A stretch of 7,606 nucleotides of DNA from Spirochaetales bacterium. Its GTDB lineage: Bacteria > Spirochaetota > Spirochaetia > Treponematales > Rectinemataceae. The notes below the pieces were generated by a model that worked only from the letters and a program-made list of their open reading frames with translations, ran no database searches and was not told where the DNA came from. Below, piece after piece: positions 1 to 5,873 of this stretch. The translations under genes and the position numbers were made by a program. Each line of letters starts with the position of its first letter. The stretch's first letter is position 1. Location: positions 185,817 through 193,422 of the forward strand of contig JADLKI010000005.1 of NCBI GenBank assembly GCA_015657395.1, read 5' to 3'.

Positions 1-735
1 GTGCGTCGTCACCGGCTGATAGAGCGCCCGCGCCGTGCCATCTTCGATGGAACCATAGATTTTCCCGGGCTCGATGGTCTCTGTTGTCCCGAAGACAGCC
101 TGAAGTTTCGGGCTGCTCGGCGCATCTTTGCCCCGCGGGACATCCCACATCAGCACGGAGAATTCGTCCATCGTGCTGAAGACAACGGCAAGATTCCGCG
201 GCCATGCCGTGCTTCCCTCGGCGGCGTAAGGCCGGCCCGTCGAGGAGCCCTCGAGCACCACCGATTTGTATGAGTCGGGCATCGTCGCAGCCGCCGCAAG
301 GATTGTCCAGCCGCCCATGGAATGGCCTTCCATGCCGATGTTGTCTTTGTCGACGACATCGAGAGAGCGGAGATATGCGAGCCCGTCGGGTCCGCCGAAC
401 CCGTTCGCAAACGCGGGCGAATCGGAATAGCCGTGCCCCGTCTGGTCCATCTCGAGGACGACATATCCGCGCCTCGCGAGTTCAATCGCAAATCCGGACT
501 GGGTCTCCCTCGAATTGATGTAGCCGTGCACCGCCAGAATGCCGGGCGCCGGCGTCTTCGCGGTCGCGCTTTTGGGCACAAAGAGAAGCGCGCTCATGAC
601 CGTCCCGTTGCTGCCCACAAAGCGGACATCGCGGATCTGGACCTTGCCTCCTGCCGTTTGGACAGAAAATGCCACAATGCCTGCCACGAGCACAATCAGC
701 ACTCCAAGACAGGCCAACCAGGTAAACTTCTTCAT
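1..735 (-). CDS. Membrane-anchored alpha/beta hydrolase (serine hydrolase), C-terminus beyond window
   Basis: This gene reads off the left edge of the window; 245 codons are visible with no stop. The start is the ATG at 735-733, preceded by a strong TAAGGAGG ribosome binding site about 10 bases upstream. Residues 1-6 are short and basic (MKKFTW), followed by one hydrophobic segment at about 7-25, so the protein is probably anchored in or exported across the cytoplasmic membrane. After it comes an alpha/beta-hydrolase core: HG at 70-71 (oxyanion loop), the strand-turn EMDQTGHGYSD at 95-105, and the nucleophile elbow GHSMGG at 137-142 with Ser139 as predicted nucleophile. The catalytic Asp and His would lie in the missing part. 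The fold resembles dienelactone-hydrolase and serine-aminopeptidase-like esterases, but the substrate cannot be assigned. It is separated by 123 bp from the operon upstream of it and has its own promoter and palindromic operator, so it is probably a separate, repressor-controlled unit. Confidence 0.87.
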   Translation of the reverse strand, partial: MKKFTWLACLGVLIVLVAGIVAFSVQTAGGKVQIRDVRFVGSNGTVMSALLFVPKSATAKTPAPGILAVHGYINSRETQSGFAIELARRGYVVLEMDQTGHGYSDSPAFANGFGGPDGLAYLRSLDVVDKDNIGMEGHSMGGWTILAAAATMPDSYKSVVLEGSSTGRPYAAEGSTAWPRNLAVVFSTMDEFSVLMWDVPRGKDAPSSPKLQAVFGTTETIEPGKIYGSIEDGTARALYQPVTTH

Positions 736-751
736 AGATAAGCCGCCTCCT

Positions 752-784
752 TATCAAATATGATAAATTTTATTATATTTGATA
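752..784. promoter_or_regulatory. 33-bp palindromic operator overlapping the hydrolase promoter
   Basis: The 10-bp arms TATCAAATAT (752-761) and ATATTTGATA (775-784) are exact reverse complements. Inside them, ATAAA (763-767) and TTTAT (769-773) continue the same symmetry around base 768. Apart from the single central base, the only mismatched pair is 762/774. The site covers the predicted -10 box (772-777) and the expected transcription start of the hydrolase gene, which is where a dimeric repressor would block initiation. It has no T-tract, and its position over the promoter argues against a terminator. The regulator family is not identified. Confidence 0.75.
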
Positions 785-799
785 GAAGGATGTCGTCAA
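772..799 (-). promoter_or_regulatory. Sigma70-type promoter for the hydrolase gene
   Basis: On the minus strand, TTGACG (799-794) and a perfect TATAAT (777-772) are separated by 16 bp. Transcription would start near 765, giving a leader of about 30 nt that contains the TAAGGAGG ribosome binding site. The -10 lies inside the 752-784 palindrome, so the promoter is intrinsically strong but probably repressible. Confidence 0.7.
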
Positions 800-813
800 G
801 CATAAAAATCCGG

Positions 814-837
814 AGTGCGGTCGCATGTAGTGCGGTC
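814..837. repeat. 9-bp direct repeat upstream of the hydrolase promoter
   Basis: AGTGCGGTC occurs at 814-822 and again at 829-837, a 15-bp period. The pair lies between the gamma-subunit stop codon and the -35 box of the hydrolase promoter, where an activator could bind. It may also be chance. No convincing terminator follows the gamma-subunit gene in this stretch. Confidence 0.35.
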
Positions 838-858
838 CCTGCCTCCCGGGGGCCTATA

Positions 859-1398
859 TCAGCCTGAAACCGCCTTTTTGCCTTCTTCCACCGCAGCGAT
901 ATTGAGAGAGATGAGGGAGCGTTTGTTCGACGAGAAGAAGCTCGGCAGGATACTTTCGAGCTTGTCGAGTTTCACGGCGCCGGTCACCTTGCAGAGGGCG
1001 CCCATCATCACCATGTTGGCGATGCGCACATCGCCGAGCTTGAGCGCGATGTCGTTGCAGGGCACATGGACGATCTTCGCGTCGGGGCGTGCGGGATCGG
1101 CCTTGATGAGGCTCGAGTTCACCAGGATCGTACCGCCCTTCCTGCACACTTTCTCTGCGATCTCCACGGAATCCTGATTCATGACGACGACGGAGTCGGC
1201 GCTCGTAACGATTGGGCTCTTGATTTCGTCGCTGGAGACAATGACGGAGGCGCGCGCGATGCCGCCGCGCTTTTCCGCGCCATAGAAGGGGAAAAAGGTC
1301 ACTTTCAACCCTTCCTTGATCGCGCTGTATACCCAGAGCTGCCCCAGTGAGATGATGCCCTGTCCGCCGAAGCCCGCCATAAATGTCTTTTCGGTCAT
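859..1398 (-). CDS. 2-oxoacid:ferredoxin oxidoreductase, gamma subunit
   Basis: The 179-residue product has the size and motifs of the stand-alone gamma subunit of four-subunit 2-oxoacid:ferredoxin oxidoreductases (VOR/KOR type). The N-terminal glycine-rich GFGGQG at 9-14 and the YGAEKRGG...A segment shortly after are characteristic of this domain, which takes part in CoA binding in the family. Last gene of the buk-ptb-vor operon, it starts 12 bp after the beta-subunit stop with an AAGGAG ribosome binding site. It is cytoplasmic and works only in complex with the alpha, beta and delta subunits encoded just upstream. The family assignment is firm; the branched-chain substrate is inferred from vorB and from ptb/buk. 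No frameshift or missing motif is seen. Confidence 0.92.
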   Translation of the reverse strand: MTEKTFMAGFGGQGIISLGQLWVYSAIKEGLKVTFFPFYGAEKRGGIARASVIVSSDEIKSPIVTSADSVVVMNQDSVEIAEKVCRKGGTILVNSSLIKADPARPDAKIVHVPCNDIALKLGDVRIANMVMMGALCKVTGAVKLDKLESILPSFFSSNKRSLISLNIAAVEEGKKAVSG

Positions 1399-1410
1399 GG
1401 GATGCTCCTT

Positions 1411-2181
1411 TCAGCGAGCCTGCGCGGAGGCGGAGGCGCTGAGGGTGTTCTTGATTTCGCCGAGCGGATAGAACGTGATCATGTTCTTCTCGAGCCACTC
1501 CACCGATTCCGCGGGGTTCATCTGCCAGTTTGTGGGGCACTGGGAGAGAATTTCCACCATCGTAAAGCCTTCGCCGCGCATCTGCGCCTCAAACGCCCTG
1601 CGGATGTAATTCTTCGTCTTCCGGATGTTGACCGCATTGTTGACGGCTCCGCGGGCGAGGTATCTCGTGCCCTCGAGGGTCGCAAGCAGCTCGCAGACCT
1701 TGATGGGATAGCCCATCCCCGCCCCGATGGGGTCGCGGCCCTCGGGCGCCGTCGTCGCGTACTGGCCGACCAGCGTCGTCGGGGCCATCTGGCCGCCGGT
1801 CATGCCGTAGATTGCGTTGTTTACAAAAATCGTCGTAAATTTTTCGCCCCGATTCGCCGCATGGATGATCTCCGCGGTTCCGATCGCCGCGAGGTCTCCG
1901 TCCCCCTGGTAGCAGATCACGAGGTGATCGGGGAGCATGCGCTTGATCCCTGTCGACGCGGCCGGCGTTCTACCGTGGGCCGGCTGCACGGAATCGAAAT
2001 CGAAGTACAGGTCGGCCCAGATCGAGCAGCCGACGGGGTTGGTGATGATTGCCTTGGCCTGCAGGTCCATCTCGTCGATGACTTCGGCGATGATCCTGTG
2101 GATCACTCCGTGGCCACAGCCGGGGCAATACTTGGTCTGTATCGGTTTCAGGCTTTTGGGATGTCCATATGCAAGTTCCAT
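1411..2181 (-). CDS. 2-oxoacid:ferredoxin oxidoreductase, beta (thiamine pyrophosphate) subunit
   Basis: The 256-residue protein carries the TPP-binding part of the enzyme that decarboxylates a 2-oxoacid and passes electrons to ferredoxin. CPGCGH at 19-24 and GCS at 51-53 are typical of KOR/VOR beta subunits. GDGD at 93-96 followed by NNAIYGMTGGQ at 121-131 forms the Mg-TPP motif (GDG...NN). The length is normal for a beta subunit not fused to gamma. It starts at ATG 2181, 15 bp after the alpha-subunit stop, with a GGAAGGGGG ribosome binding site. The C-terminal residues after about 245 are Ala/Ser-rich (SASASAQAR) and look like a disordered tail. Alternative substrates such as 2-oxoglutarate cannot be excluded from sequence alone; the ptb/buk context favours branched 2-oxoacids. 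Confidence 0.93.
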   Translation of the reverse strand: MELAYGHPKSLKPIQTKYCPGCGHGVIHRIIAEVIDEMDLQAKAIITNPVGCSIWADLYFDFDSVQPAHGRTPAASTGIKRMLPDHLVICYQGDGDLAAIGTAEIIHAANRGEKFTTIFVNNAIYGMTGGQMAPTTLVGQYATTAPEGRDPIGAGMGYPIKVCELLATLEGTRYLARGAVNNAVNIRKTKNYIRRAFEAQMRGEGFTMVEILSQCPTNWQMNPAESVEWLEKNMITFYPLGEIKNTLSASASAQAR

Positions 2182-2196
2182 ACTCTGCCCCCTTCC

Positions 2197-3264
2197 TCAT
2201 CTGCCCATGAGGCGCTTCACTTCGGCGAACACCTCTTCCTGGCTGGGAACATTCCCGCCACAGCGGCCATAGAAGTCCACCGGCATTTTCCCGTTCACTG
2301 CCAGCCGCACATCCTCCACCATCTGTCCCATGCTCAGCTCGATGCACAGGAAACGCTTGCCTCTCTCGGCGAGCCCGGCCAATCTGGCCGAGGGGAAGGG
2401 CCACAGCGTAATCGGTCTGAAAAGCCCCACCTTCATGCCTGCGGCGCGGGCCATCTCCAGGGCTCCGTGGCAGACGCGGGCTGCGGTGCCGTACGCCACA
2501 AAGACGATGTCCGCATCGTCGACATCGATCTCTTCGTAGCGCACGAGTTCCTTTTTGATCTTGCCATAGCGCTCGAAGCGCAGGCGGTTGGCGGCCTCCA
2601 GAGCGTCGGGCACGAGGTTGAGGCTCGTCACGTGGATGTAGGGCCGGTGCATCTCTGCGGAATGACCGACCGCCCACTCCTTGCGCGGCAGCGTCGCGGG
2701 GTCGATCGGCTCGGGGAGCACGACGCCCTCCATCATCTGACCGATGAGGCCGTCCGCAAGGATGAGCACGGGAACGCGCCACTGTTCCGAGATCGAAAAC
2801 GCTTCGTAGGTGAGATCGGCGGCCTCCTGCACTCCCTTCGGCGCGAGGACGATCGTGTAGTAATCGCCGTGTCCGCCGCCGCGGGTCGACTGGAAATAAT
2901 CCCCCTGGCTCGGGGAAATGCCGCCGAGGCCCGGGCCTGAGCGCGCCACGTTGACGATCACCGCAGGCAGGTCCGCCCCGCAGAGATACGAGATGCCTTC
3001 CTGCTTGAGCGAGATGCCGGGGCTCGACGAGCTCGTCATCGCGCGGACGCCGGTCGAGGAGGCGCCGTAGACCATATTGACCGCCGCGACTTCCGATTCG
3101 GCCTGAATGAAGGTCCGGCCTTTGGCGAGCATCTGCCTCGCCATGTAGGCGGTCAGCTCGTTCTGCGGAGTAATGGGATAACCGAAATAGGCGCGGCATC
3201 CGGCGCGGACCGCCGCTTCACCGATCGCTTCGTTGCCTTTCATAAGGCGAATCTCTTCAGCCAT
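2197..3264 (-). CDS. vorB: 2-oxoisovalerate (3-methyl-2-oxobutanoate):ferredoxin oxidoreductase, alpha subunit VorB
   Basis: The 355-residue alpha subunit resembles the VorB type. It opens with LMKGNEAIGEAAVRAG (7-22), then YPITPQNEL at 29-37, the substrate-side loop TSSSSPGISL at 77-86, and ARSGPGLGG at 107-115 leading into SPSQGDYF. These are hallmarks of the pyrimidine-binding and transketolase-like domains of VOR/KOR alpha chains. The C-terminal third, from about 245, is the transketolase C-terminal-like domain and contains the FRPITLWPFP segment. The enzyme oxidatively decarboxylates 2-oxoisovalerate and related branched 2-oxoacids to acyl-CoA and CO2, reducing ferredoxin. The ATG at 3264 has a GGGGAAGG ribosome binding site in the 10-bp gap after the ferredoxin gene. 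Subunit order delta-alpha-beta-gamma matches korDABC-type operons, so 2-oxoglutarate specificity is the main alternative. Confidence 0.92.
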   Translation of the reverse strand: MAEEIRLMKGNEAIGEAAVRAGCRAYFGYPITPQNELTAYMARQMLAKGRTFIQAESEVAAVNMVYGASSTGVRAMTSSSSPGISLKQEGISYLCGADLPAVIVNVARSGPGLGGISPSQGDYFQSTRGGGHGDYYTIVLAPKGVQEAADLTYEAFSISEQWRVPVLILADGLIGQMMEGVVLPEPIDPATLPRKEWAVGHSAEMHRPYIHVTSLNLVPDALEAANRLRFERYGKIKKELVRYEEIDVDDADIVFVAYGTAARVCHGALEMARAAGMKVGLFRPITLWPFPSARLAGLAERGKRFLCIELSMGQMVEDVRLAVNGKMPVDFYGRCGGNVPSQEEVFAEVKRLMGR

Positions 3265-3274
3265 ATCCTTCCCC

Positions 3275-3490
3275 TCAGAGCCTATAGACAGTGATCGCCA
3301 CGTCCGGGCACACGGTGAAACAGTTGCCGCACGCGATACATTTATCGGCCGCGATCACCCTTGCGGGGAAATATCCCCAGGAGTTCGGCTCGGCATCGAT
3401 GCCGAGAACCTTGGTCGGACAGGCGCGAGTGCACAGCTGGCAGCCCTTGCAGCGCTCCCTGTCGATTTCGACAGAACCTTTCATCGCCAT
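3275..3490 (-). CDS. 2x[4Fe-4S] ferredoxin-type delta subunit of the 2-oxoacid oxidoreductase
   Basis: This 71-residue protein contains two complete [4Fe-4S] motifs. The first is Cys14-x2-Cys17-x2-Cys20-x3-Cys24-Pro and the second is Cys51-x2-Cys54-x2-Cys57-x3-Cys61-Pro. It is the delta subunit, which carries electrons from the TPP site to external ferredoxin. The start at ATG 3490 is chosen over the Met at codon 3 because AAGGAG sits about 7 bases upstream of it. It lies 16 bp after ptb and 10 bp before vorB, in the position expected for the small iron-sulfur subunit. The oxygen-sensitive clusters fit an anaerobic host. Confidence 0.93.
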   Translation of the reverse strand: MAMKGSVEIDRERCKGCQLCTRACPTKVLGIDAEPNSWGYFPARVIAADKCIACGNCFTVCPDVAITVYRL

Positions 3491-3506
3491 TCGACTCTCC
3501 TTGTGT

Positions 3507-4433
3507 TCAGGCCCGAAGCTCCTTCTCCCCCAGGAGGGAGGCCAAGGCGATCGATGCCAGTTTGGTCTCTGCGGTGTCGGCGCGGCTTGTCAGCACCATG
3601 GGAACCGAAGCTCCCATGATCACGGCCGCCCCTTTCGCGCCGGCAAGGTCCAGAAGACATTTGTAGAGAATGTTGCCCGCCTCTATGTCGGGCACGACGA
3701 GGATGTCCGCGTCGCCCGCGACTTCCGACTGTATCTTTTTGATGCGCGCGCTCTCGGCGCTGATCGCATTGTCGAGCGCGAGAGGGCCGTCGACGATGCA
3801 GTTTTTGATCTGGCCGCGGCGGTTCATCTGGGTGAGGATCGAAGCGGTCACCGTGCAGGGCATCTTTTCGGGGTTGACCTTTTCGACCGCGGCGAGGAGC
3901 GCCACTTTGGGGGTCTTCACCTCGAGGGCGTTCGCAACCGTGACCGCCGAATTGATGATGTCGACAAAGGCGGAGAGGTCCGGCGCGATGTTGAGGGCCG
4001 CGTCGGTGATCACCAGGAGCTTGTGGTATGTCGCCACTTCCATGACCGCAACATGGCTCGCCAGCCTGCCGGCATTGAGGCCCGTCTCCTTGTTGAGCGC
4101 AGTTCTGAGCAGAAGGCTCGTATCGATGATTCCCTTCATCAGGACGTCGGCCTCCCCCGAGCGCACCAGCGCCACGGCCCTGGCTGCTGCGGCATTCAGG
4201 CTGGGCTCCGCGACGATCCTGAAGGACGAAATGTCGACGCCACGGCCCTCGTTCGCCCCTGCCGCCGCAGCCTCTATTGCGCCGGGGTCGCCCACCAGAA
4301 GGGGCTCGACGATGCCCTCGCGGTATGCGTCGGCGACGGCTTCGAGCACCGCCGCCTCCTGTGCGGACGCCACCGCGAGCCTCCGCCTGCCGAGTGTTTT
4401 CGCTTTTTCTATAATCTCGGAAATACGATTCAT
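3507..4433 (-). CDS. ptb: Phosphate butyryltransferase (phosphate acyltransferase for branched acyl-CoA)
   Basis: The 308-residue product matches the length and motifs of phosphate butyryltransferases, which convert butyryl- or branched acyl-CoA plus phosphate to acyl-phosphate and CoA. Visible family signatures are VLMKG at 97-101, DAALNIAPDL at 144-153, GPLALDNAIS at 216-225 and PDIEAGN at 248-254, all typical of the phosphate acetyl/butyryl transferase fold. The ATG at 4433 overlaps the buk stop codon (ATGA, 4 bp), implying translational coupling and roughly matched amounts of the two enzymes. The downstream neighbour is the ferredoxin subunit of the acyl-CoA-forming oxidoreductase. A short-chain phosphotransacetylase is the main alternative, but the pairing with buk favours Ptb. 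Acyl preference (butyryl versus isobutyryl or isovaleryl) is not visible in the sequence. Confidence 0.93.
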   Translation of the reverse strand: MNRISEIIEKAKTLGRRRLAVASAQEAAVLEAVADAYREGIVEPLLVGDPGAIEAAAAGANEGRGVDISSFRIVAEPSLNAAAARAVALVRSGEADVLMKGIIDTSLLLRTALNKETGLNAGRLASHVAVMEVATYHKLLVITDAALNIAPDLSAFVDIINSAVTVANALEVKTPKVALLAAVEKVNPEKMPCTVTASILTQMNRRGQIKNCIVDGPLALDNAISAESARIKKIQSEVAGDADILVVPDIEAGNILYKCLLDLAGAKGAAVIMGASVPMVLTSRADTAETKLASIALASLLGEKELRA

Positions 4434-5503
4434 GGCACATACTCCTTAATTTCCGTTTCGCCCGAAAGCGCCATATGGCCGGCAAGGGCCAGCGCCTCCA
4501 GTTCTCCTTCTCCCGGGTAGACTACTATGGGGGCAATGAACGACACCATCTCGGCGATACGGTCCGTGAGGTCCTTTGAGTAGGCGATGCCCCCTGTCAG
4601 AACGATGGCGTCGACCACACCGTGTGCCGCAGCGGCCGCAGCCCCTATGCTCTTGCCCACCTGGTACGCGAAGGCCCTGTAGTAGAGGTCGGCTTCTTTA
4701 TTGCCCTCTTCCCTCATGCGGCTGACTTCGCGCATGTCGTTCGTGCCGAGGAAACTGACCATGCCCCCCTTGCCGGTGATCATCCTGAGGACTTCCTGCA
4801 GAGAATACTGGCCCGAAAAACAGAGCTTCGCGAGATCGCTCGCAGGCAGGGTGCCTGAGCGCTCGGGCGTGAAAGGGCCCTCGCCGCTGAGCGCCTGATT
4901 GACATCGACGACTCTTCCGTGCCTGTGGAAGCCGATCGAAACGCCTCCGCCCAGATGCGCGACGATGAGATTCAAATCCTCGTAGCGGCGGTTGTAACTC
5001 TTCGCATAGCGGTGAGCGACCGCCTTCTGGTTGAGCGCATGGAATATGCTGATCCGCTTGAAAAGTCTGTGTCCTGAAACGCGCGCCACATCGTCGAGCT
5101 CGTCGACGACGACGGGGTCCGCGATAAAGGCGAGGATACCGAGCTGTCTGGAGAACGCGTCGGCGATGAGCCCCCCAAGGTTCGATGCATGCTCGCCGTA
5201 TTGTGCGGAGAGCAGGTCCGCTTTCATCGCCTCGGTGACGCGGTAGACCCCTCCGGGGATTGGATGCAGAAGCCCTCCCCGCCCCACCACCGCATCCAGA
5301 GTCTTGAGGTCGAAGTGCCGCTCCACGAGTGCGCGCTGGATCGCCCTCTCCCTGAATTCATATTGAGAAGCTATGGTCGGGAAATCTGCCAGGTCCGCCG
5401 CCGAGTGACTTAAACTCTGATCGAATATCCTGTCCATGCCGCTGAACACCGCGAATTTCGTGCTTGTAGAACCAGGGTTGATCACAAGTACAGTGAAGGG
5501 CAT
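4430..5503 (-). CDS. buk: Butyrate kinase (branched-chain fatty acid kinase)
   Basis: The 357-residue protein has the normal length for a butyrate kinase of the acetokinase/sugar-kinase (ASKHA) fold. It catalyses acyl-phosphate + ADP to fatty acid + ATP, the substrate-level phosphorylation step. Motifs in order are NPGSTSTK at 9-16 (phosphate loop), VGRGGLLHP at 73-81, FIADPVVVDE at 126-135, HALNQKAVA at 155-163 and HLGGGVSIG at 183-191. A late LTGGIAYS segment completes the nucleotide site. The ATG at 5503 has CAGGAG 6 bases upstream. It is the first gene of the operon, so the kinase precedes the transferase (buk-ptb), the reverse of the classical clostridial ptb-buk order. No crotonase or acyl-CoA dehydrogenase genes are nearby, so butyrate synthesis from acetyl-CoA is not supported by this locus; branched acyl-phosphates are the likelier substrates. 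Confidence 0.95.
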   Translation of the reverse strand: MPFTVLVINPGSTSTKFAVFSGMDRIFDQSLSHSAADLADFPTIASQYEFRERAIQRALVERHFDLKTLDAVVGRGGLLHPIPGGVYRVTEAMKADLLSAQYGEHASNLGGLIADAFSRQLGILAFIADPVVVDELDDVARVSGHRLFKRISIFHALNQKAVAHRYAKSYNRRYEDLNLIVAHLGGGVSIGFHRHGRVVDVNQALSGEGPFTPERSGTLPASDLAKLCFSGQYSLQEVLRMITGKGGMVSFLGTNDMREVSRMREEGNKEADLYYRAFAYQVGKSIGAAAAAAHGVVDAIVLTGGIAYSKDLTDRIAEMVSFIAPIVVYPGEGELEALALAGHMALSGETEIKEYVP

Positions 5504-5534
5504 CGACGGCTCCTGAAAAAAGAATAGAGGTTCC

Positions 5535-5562
5535 AGTATACCACTGCTCGGGAGAAAAACAA
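5535..5562 (-). promoter_or_regulatory. Promoter of the buk-ptb-vor operon
   Basis: On the minus strand, TTGTTT (5562-5557) and TATACT (5540-5535) are separated by 16 bp, and a TG one base before the -10 gives an extended -10 (TGGTATACT). Transcription would begin near 5528, leaving a leader of about 25 nt with CAGGAG before the buk ATG. The 5563-5607 stretch behind the -35 is A/T-rich, unlike the GC-rich surroundings, and could act as an UP element. There is no room for a riboswitch between this start and buk. Confidence 0.65.
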
Positions 5563-5619
5563 GAGGATTTTACAAATTTTGAAAGGCGATTTTAACTAAT
5601 AAAACAAGGGCGGCCCCGA

Positions 5620-5641
5620 CAGGAGTGTCTCCTGCGGAGAC
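5620..5641. repeat. Two overlapping, mutually exclusive short hairpins
   Basis: CAGGAG-TGT-CTCCTG (5620-5634) and GTCTCC-TGC-GGAGAC (5627-5641) are both perfect 6-bp stems with 3-base loops, and they share the central CTCC. They lie between the terminator at 5658-5693 and the operon promoter. They could be secondary structure at the end of the upstream transcript or a protein-binding site. No function is shown. Confidence 0.4.
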
Positions 5642-5657
5642 GAGGCTCAATAAAAGC

Positions 5658-5693
5658 AAGAGGCTGCCCCTCACGATAGAGGGACAGCCTCTT
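5658..5693 (-). terminator. Rho-independent-type terminator hairpin after the small basic-protein gene
   Basis: AAGAGGCTGCCCCTC (5658-5672) pairs with GAGGGACAGCCTCTT (5679-5693) in a 15-bp stem with one mismatch (5667/5684) and a 6-base loop. It begins 25 bp downstream of the small gene's stop codon. On the minus strand the tail reads GCTTTTATT, an interrupted U-tract; on the plus strand the tail is TTTTC. It may therefore work in both directions, but the only gene reading into it from nearby is on the minus strand. It insulates that unit from the operon promoter. Confidence 0.75.
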
Positions 5694-5717
5694 TTCAAGA
5701 CTATTGGTGCGGCGCGA

Positions 5718-5810
5718 TTATTTGCGGGTTTTATGCCGGTTCAGTCTTCTTTTCTTTTTTCTCTTGTGCGTCGCTATTTTTTTGAGCTTTCGCTTTCTAC
5801 CACAGGGCAC
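5718..5810 (-). CDS. Tiny basic protein of AURKAIP1/COX24 (mS38/bS22-like) type
   Basis: This 30-codon gene starts with GTG (5810-5808), has an excellent AAGGAG ribosome binding site 7 bases upstream, and ends at TAA (5720-5718). The product begins MPCGRKRKLKKIATHKRKKK and ends RRLNRHKTRK. Of 30 residues, 17 are Lys/Arg, 2 are His and none is acidic. The MPCG-K-R-K start and the IATHKRKK...NRHK pattern are what I know from short bacterial proteins annotated as AURKAIP1/COX24 domain-containing (Pfam COX24_C, mitochondrial small-subunit protein mS38; the mycobacterial ribosomal protein bS22 is a related short protein). The likely role is therefore an rRNA-binding accessory protein of the 30S subunit, which is inference. 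It lies 63 bp after the P-loop/Asp23-like gene with no obvious terminator between them and a strong terminator behind it, so co-transcription is plausible. Ordinary length cut-offs would miss it. Confidence 0.85.
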   Translation of the reverse strand: MPCGRKRKLKKIATHKRKKKRRLNRHKTRK

Positions 5811-5830
5811 CTTTATTCTCCTTGGAAACG

Positions 5831-5852
5831 ATTACTGCAGAATCACTGCAGA
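5831..5852. repeat. 11-bp tandem repeat upstream of the small basic-protein gene
   Basis: ATTACTGCAGA (5831-5841) is followed directly by ATCACTGCAGA (5842-5852), 10 of 11 bases identical. Each copy contains the palindrome CTGCAG, so the pair can also fold as CTGCAG-TGATT-CTGCAG. The one-turn period and the position about 10 bp ahead of the ribosome binding site could mark a regulatory or RNA-processing site, or chance. Confidence 0.4.
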
Positions 5853-5873
5853 CCGCCGCATATGTGCGCAATA

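Noticed and set aside
706..735. Possible lipoprotein signal (Cys9) in the hydrolase N-terminus
   Set aside because: Cys9 comes before the hydrophobic stretch, not after it, and the preceding WLA does not fit a lipobox. A plain membrane anchor or Sec signal fits better.
785..858. Terminator after the gamma-subunit gene
   Set aside because: GC-rich self-complementary bits such as CCCGGG are present, but no stem followed by a T-tract was found on the minus strand.
1402..2940. 512-codon open frame on the plus strand
   Set aside because: It lies exactly opposite the beta and alpha oxidoreductase genes, whose motifs are unmistakable. The protein is His/Arg/Val-rich with no family motifs, the usual antisense shadow in GC-rich DNA.
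1970..3199. 409-codon minus-strand frame
   Set aside because: It is an out-of-frame, Arg-rich shadow spanning vorB and the start of the beta gene; the true frames carry the motifs.
3481..4485. 334-codon minus-strand frame over ptb
   Set aside because: It is very rich in Arg, Gly and His, has no motifs, and overlaps the ptb frame, which has all family signatures.
3291..4520. 409-codon plus-strand frame opposite the ferredoxin gene and ptb
   Set aside because: It is an antisense shadow with no ribosome binding site and no recognisable domain.
5504..5528. Riboswitch or attenuator ahead of buk
   Set aside because: The predicted leader is only about 25 nt, and no aptamer-like fold is visible.
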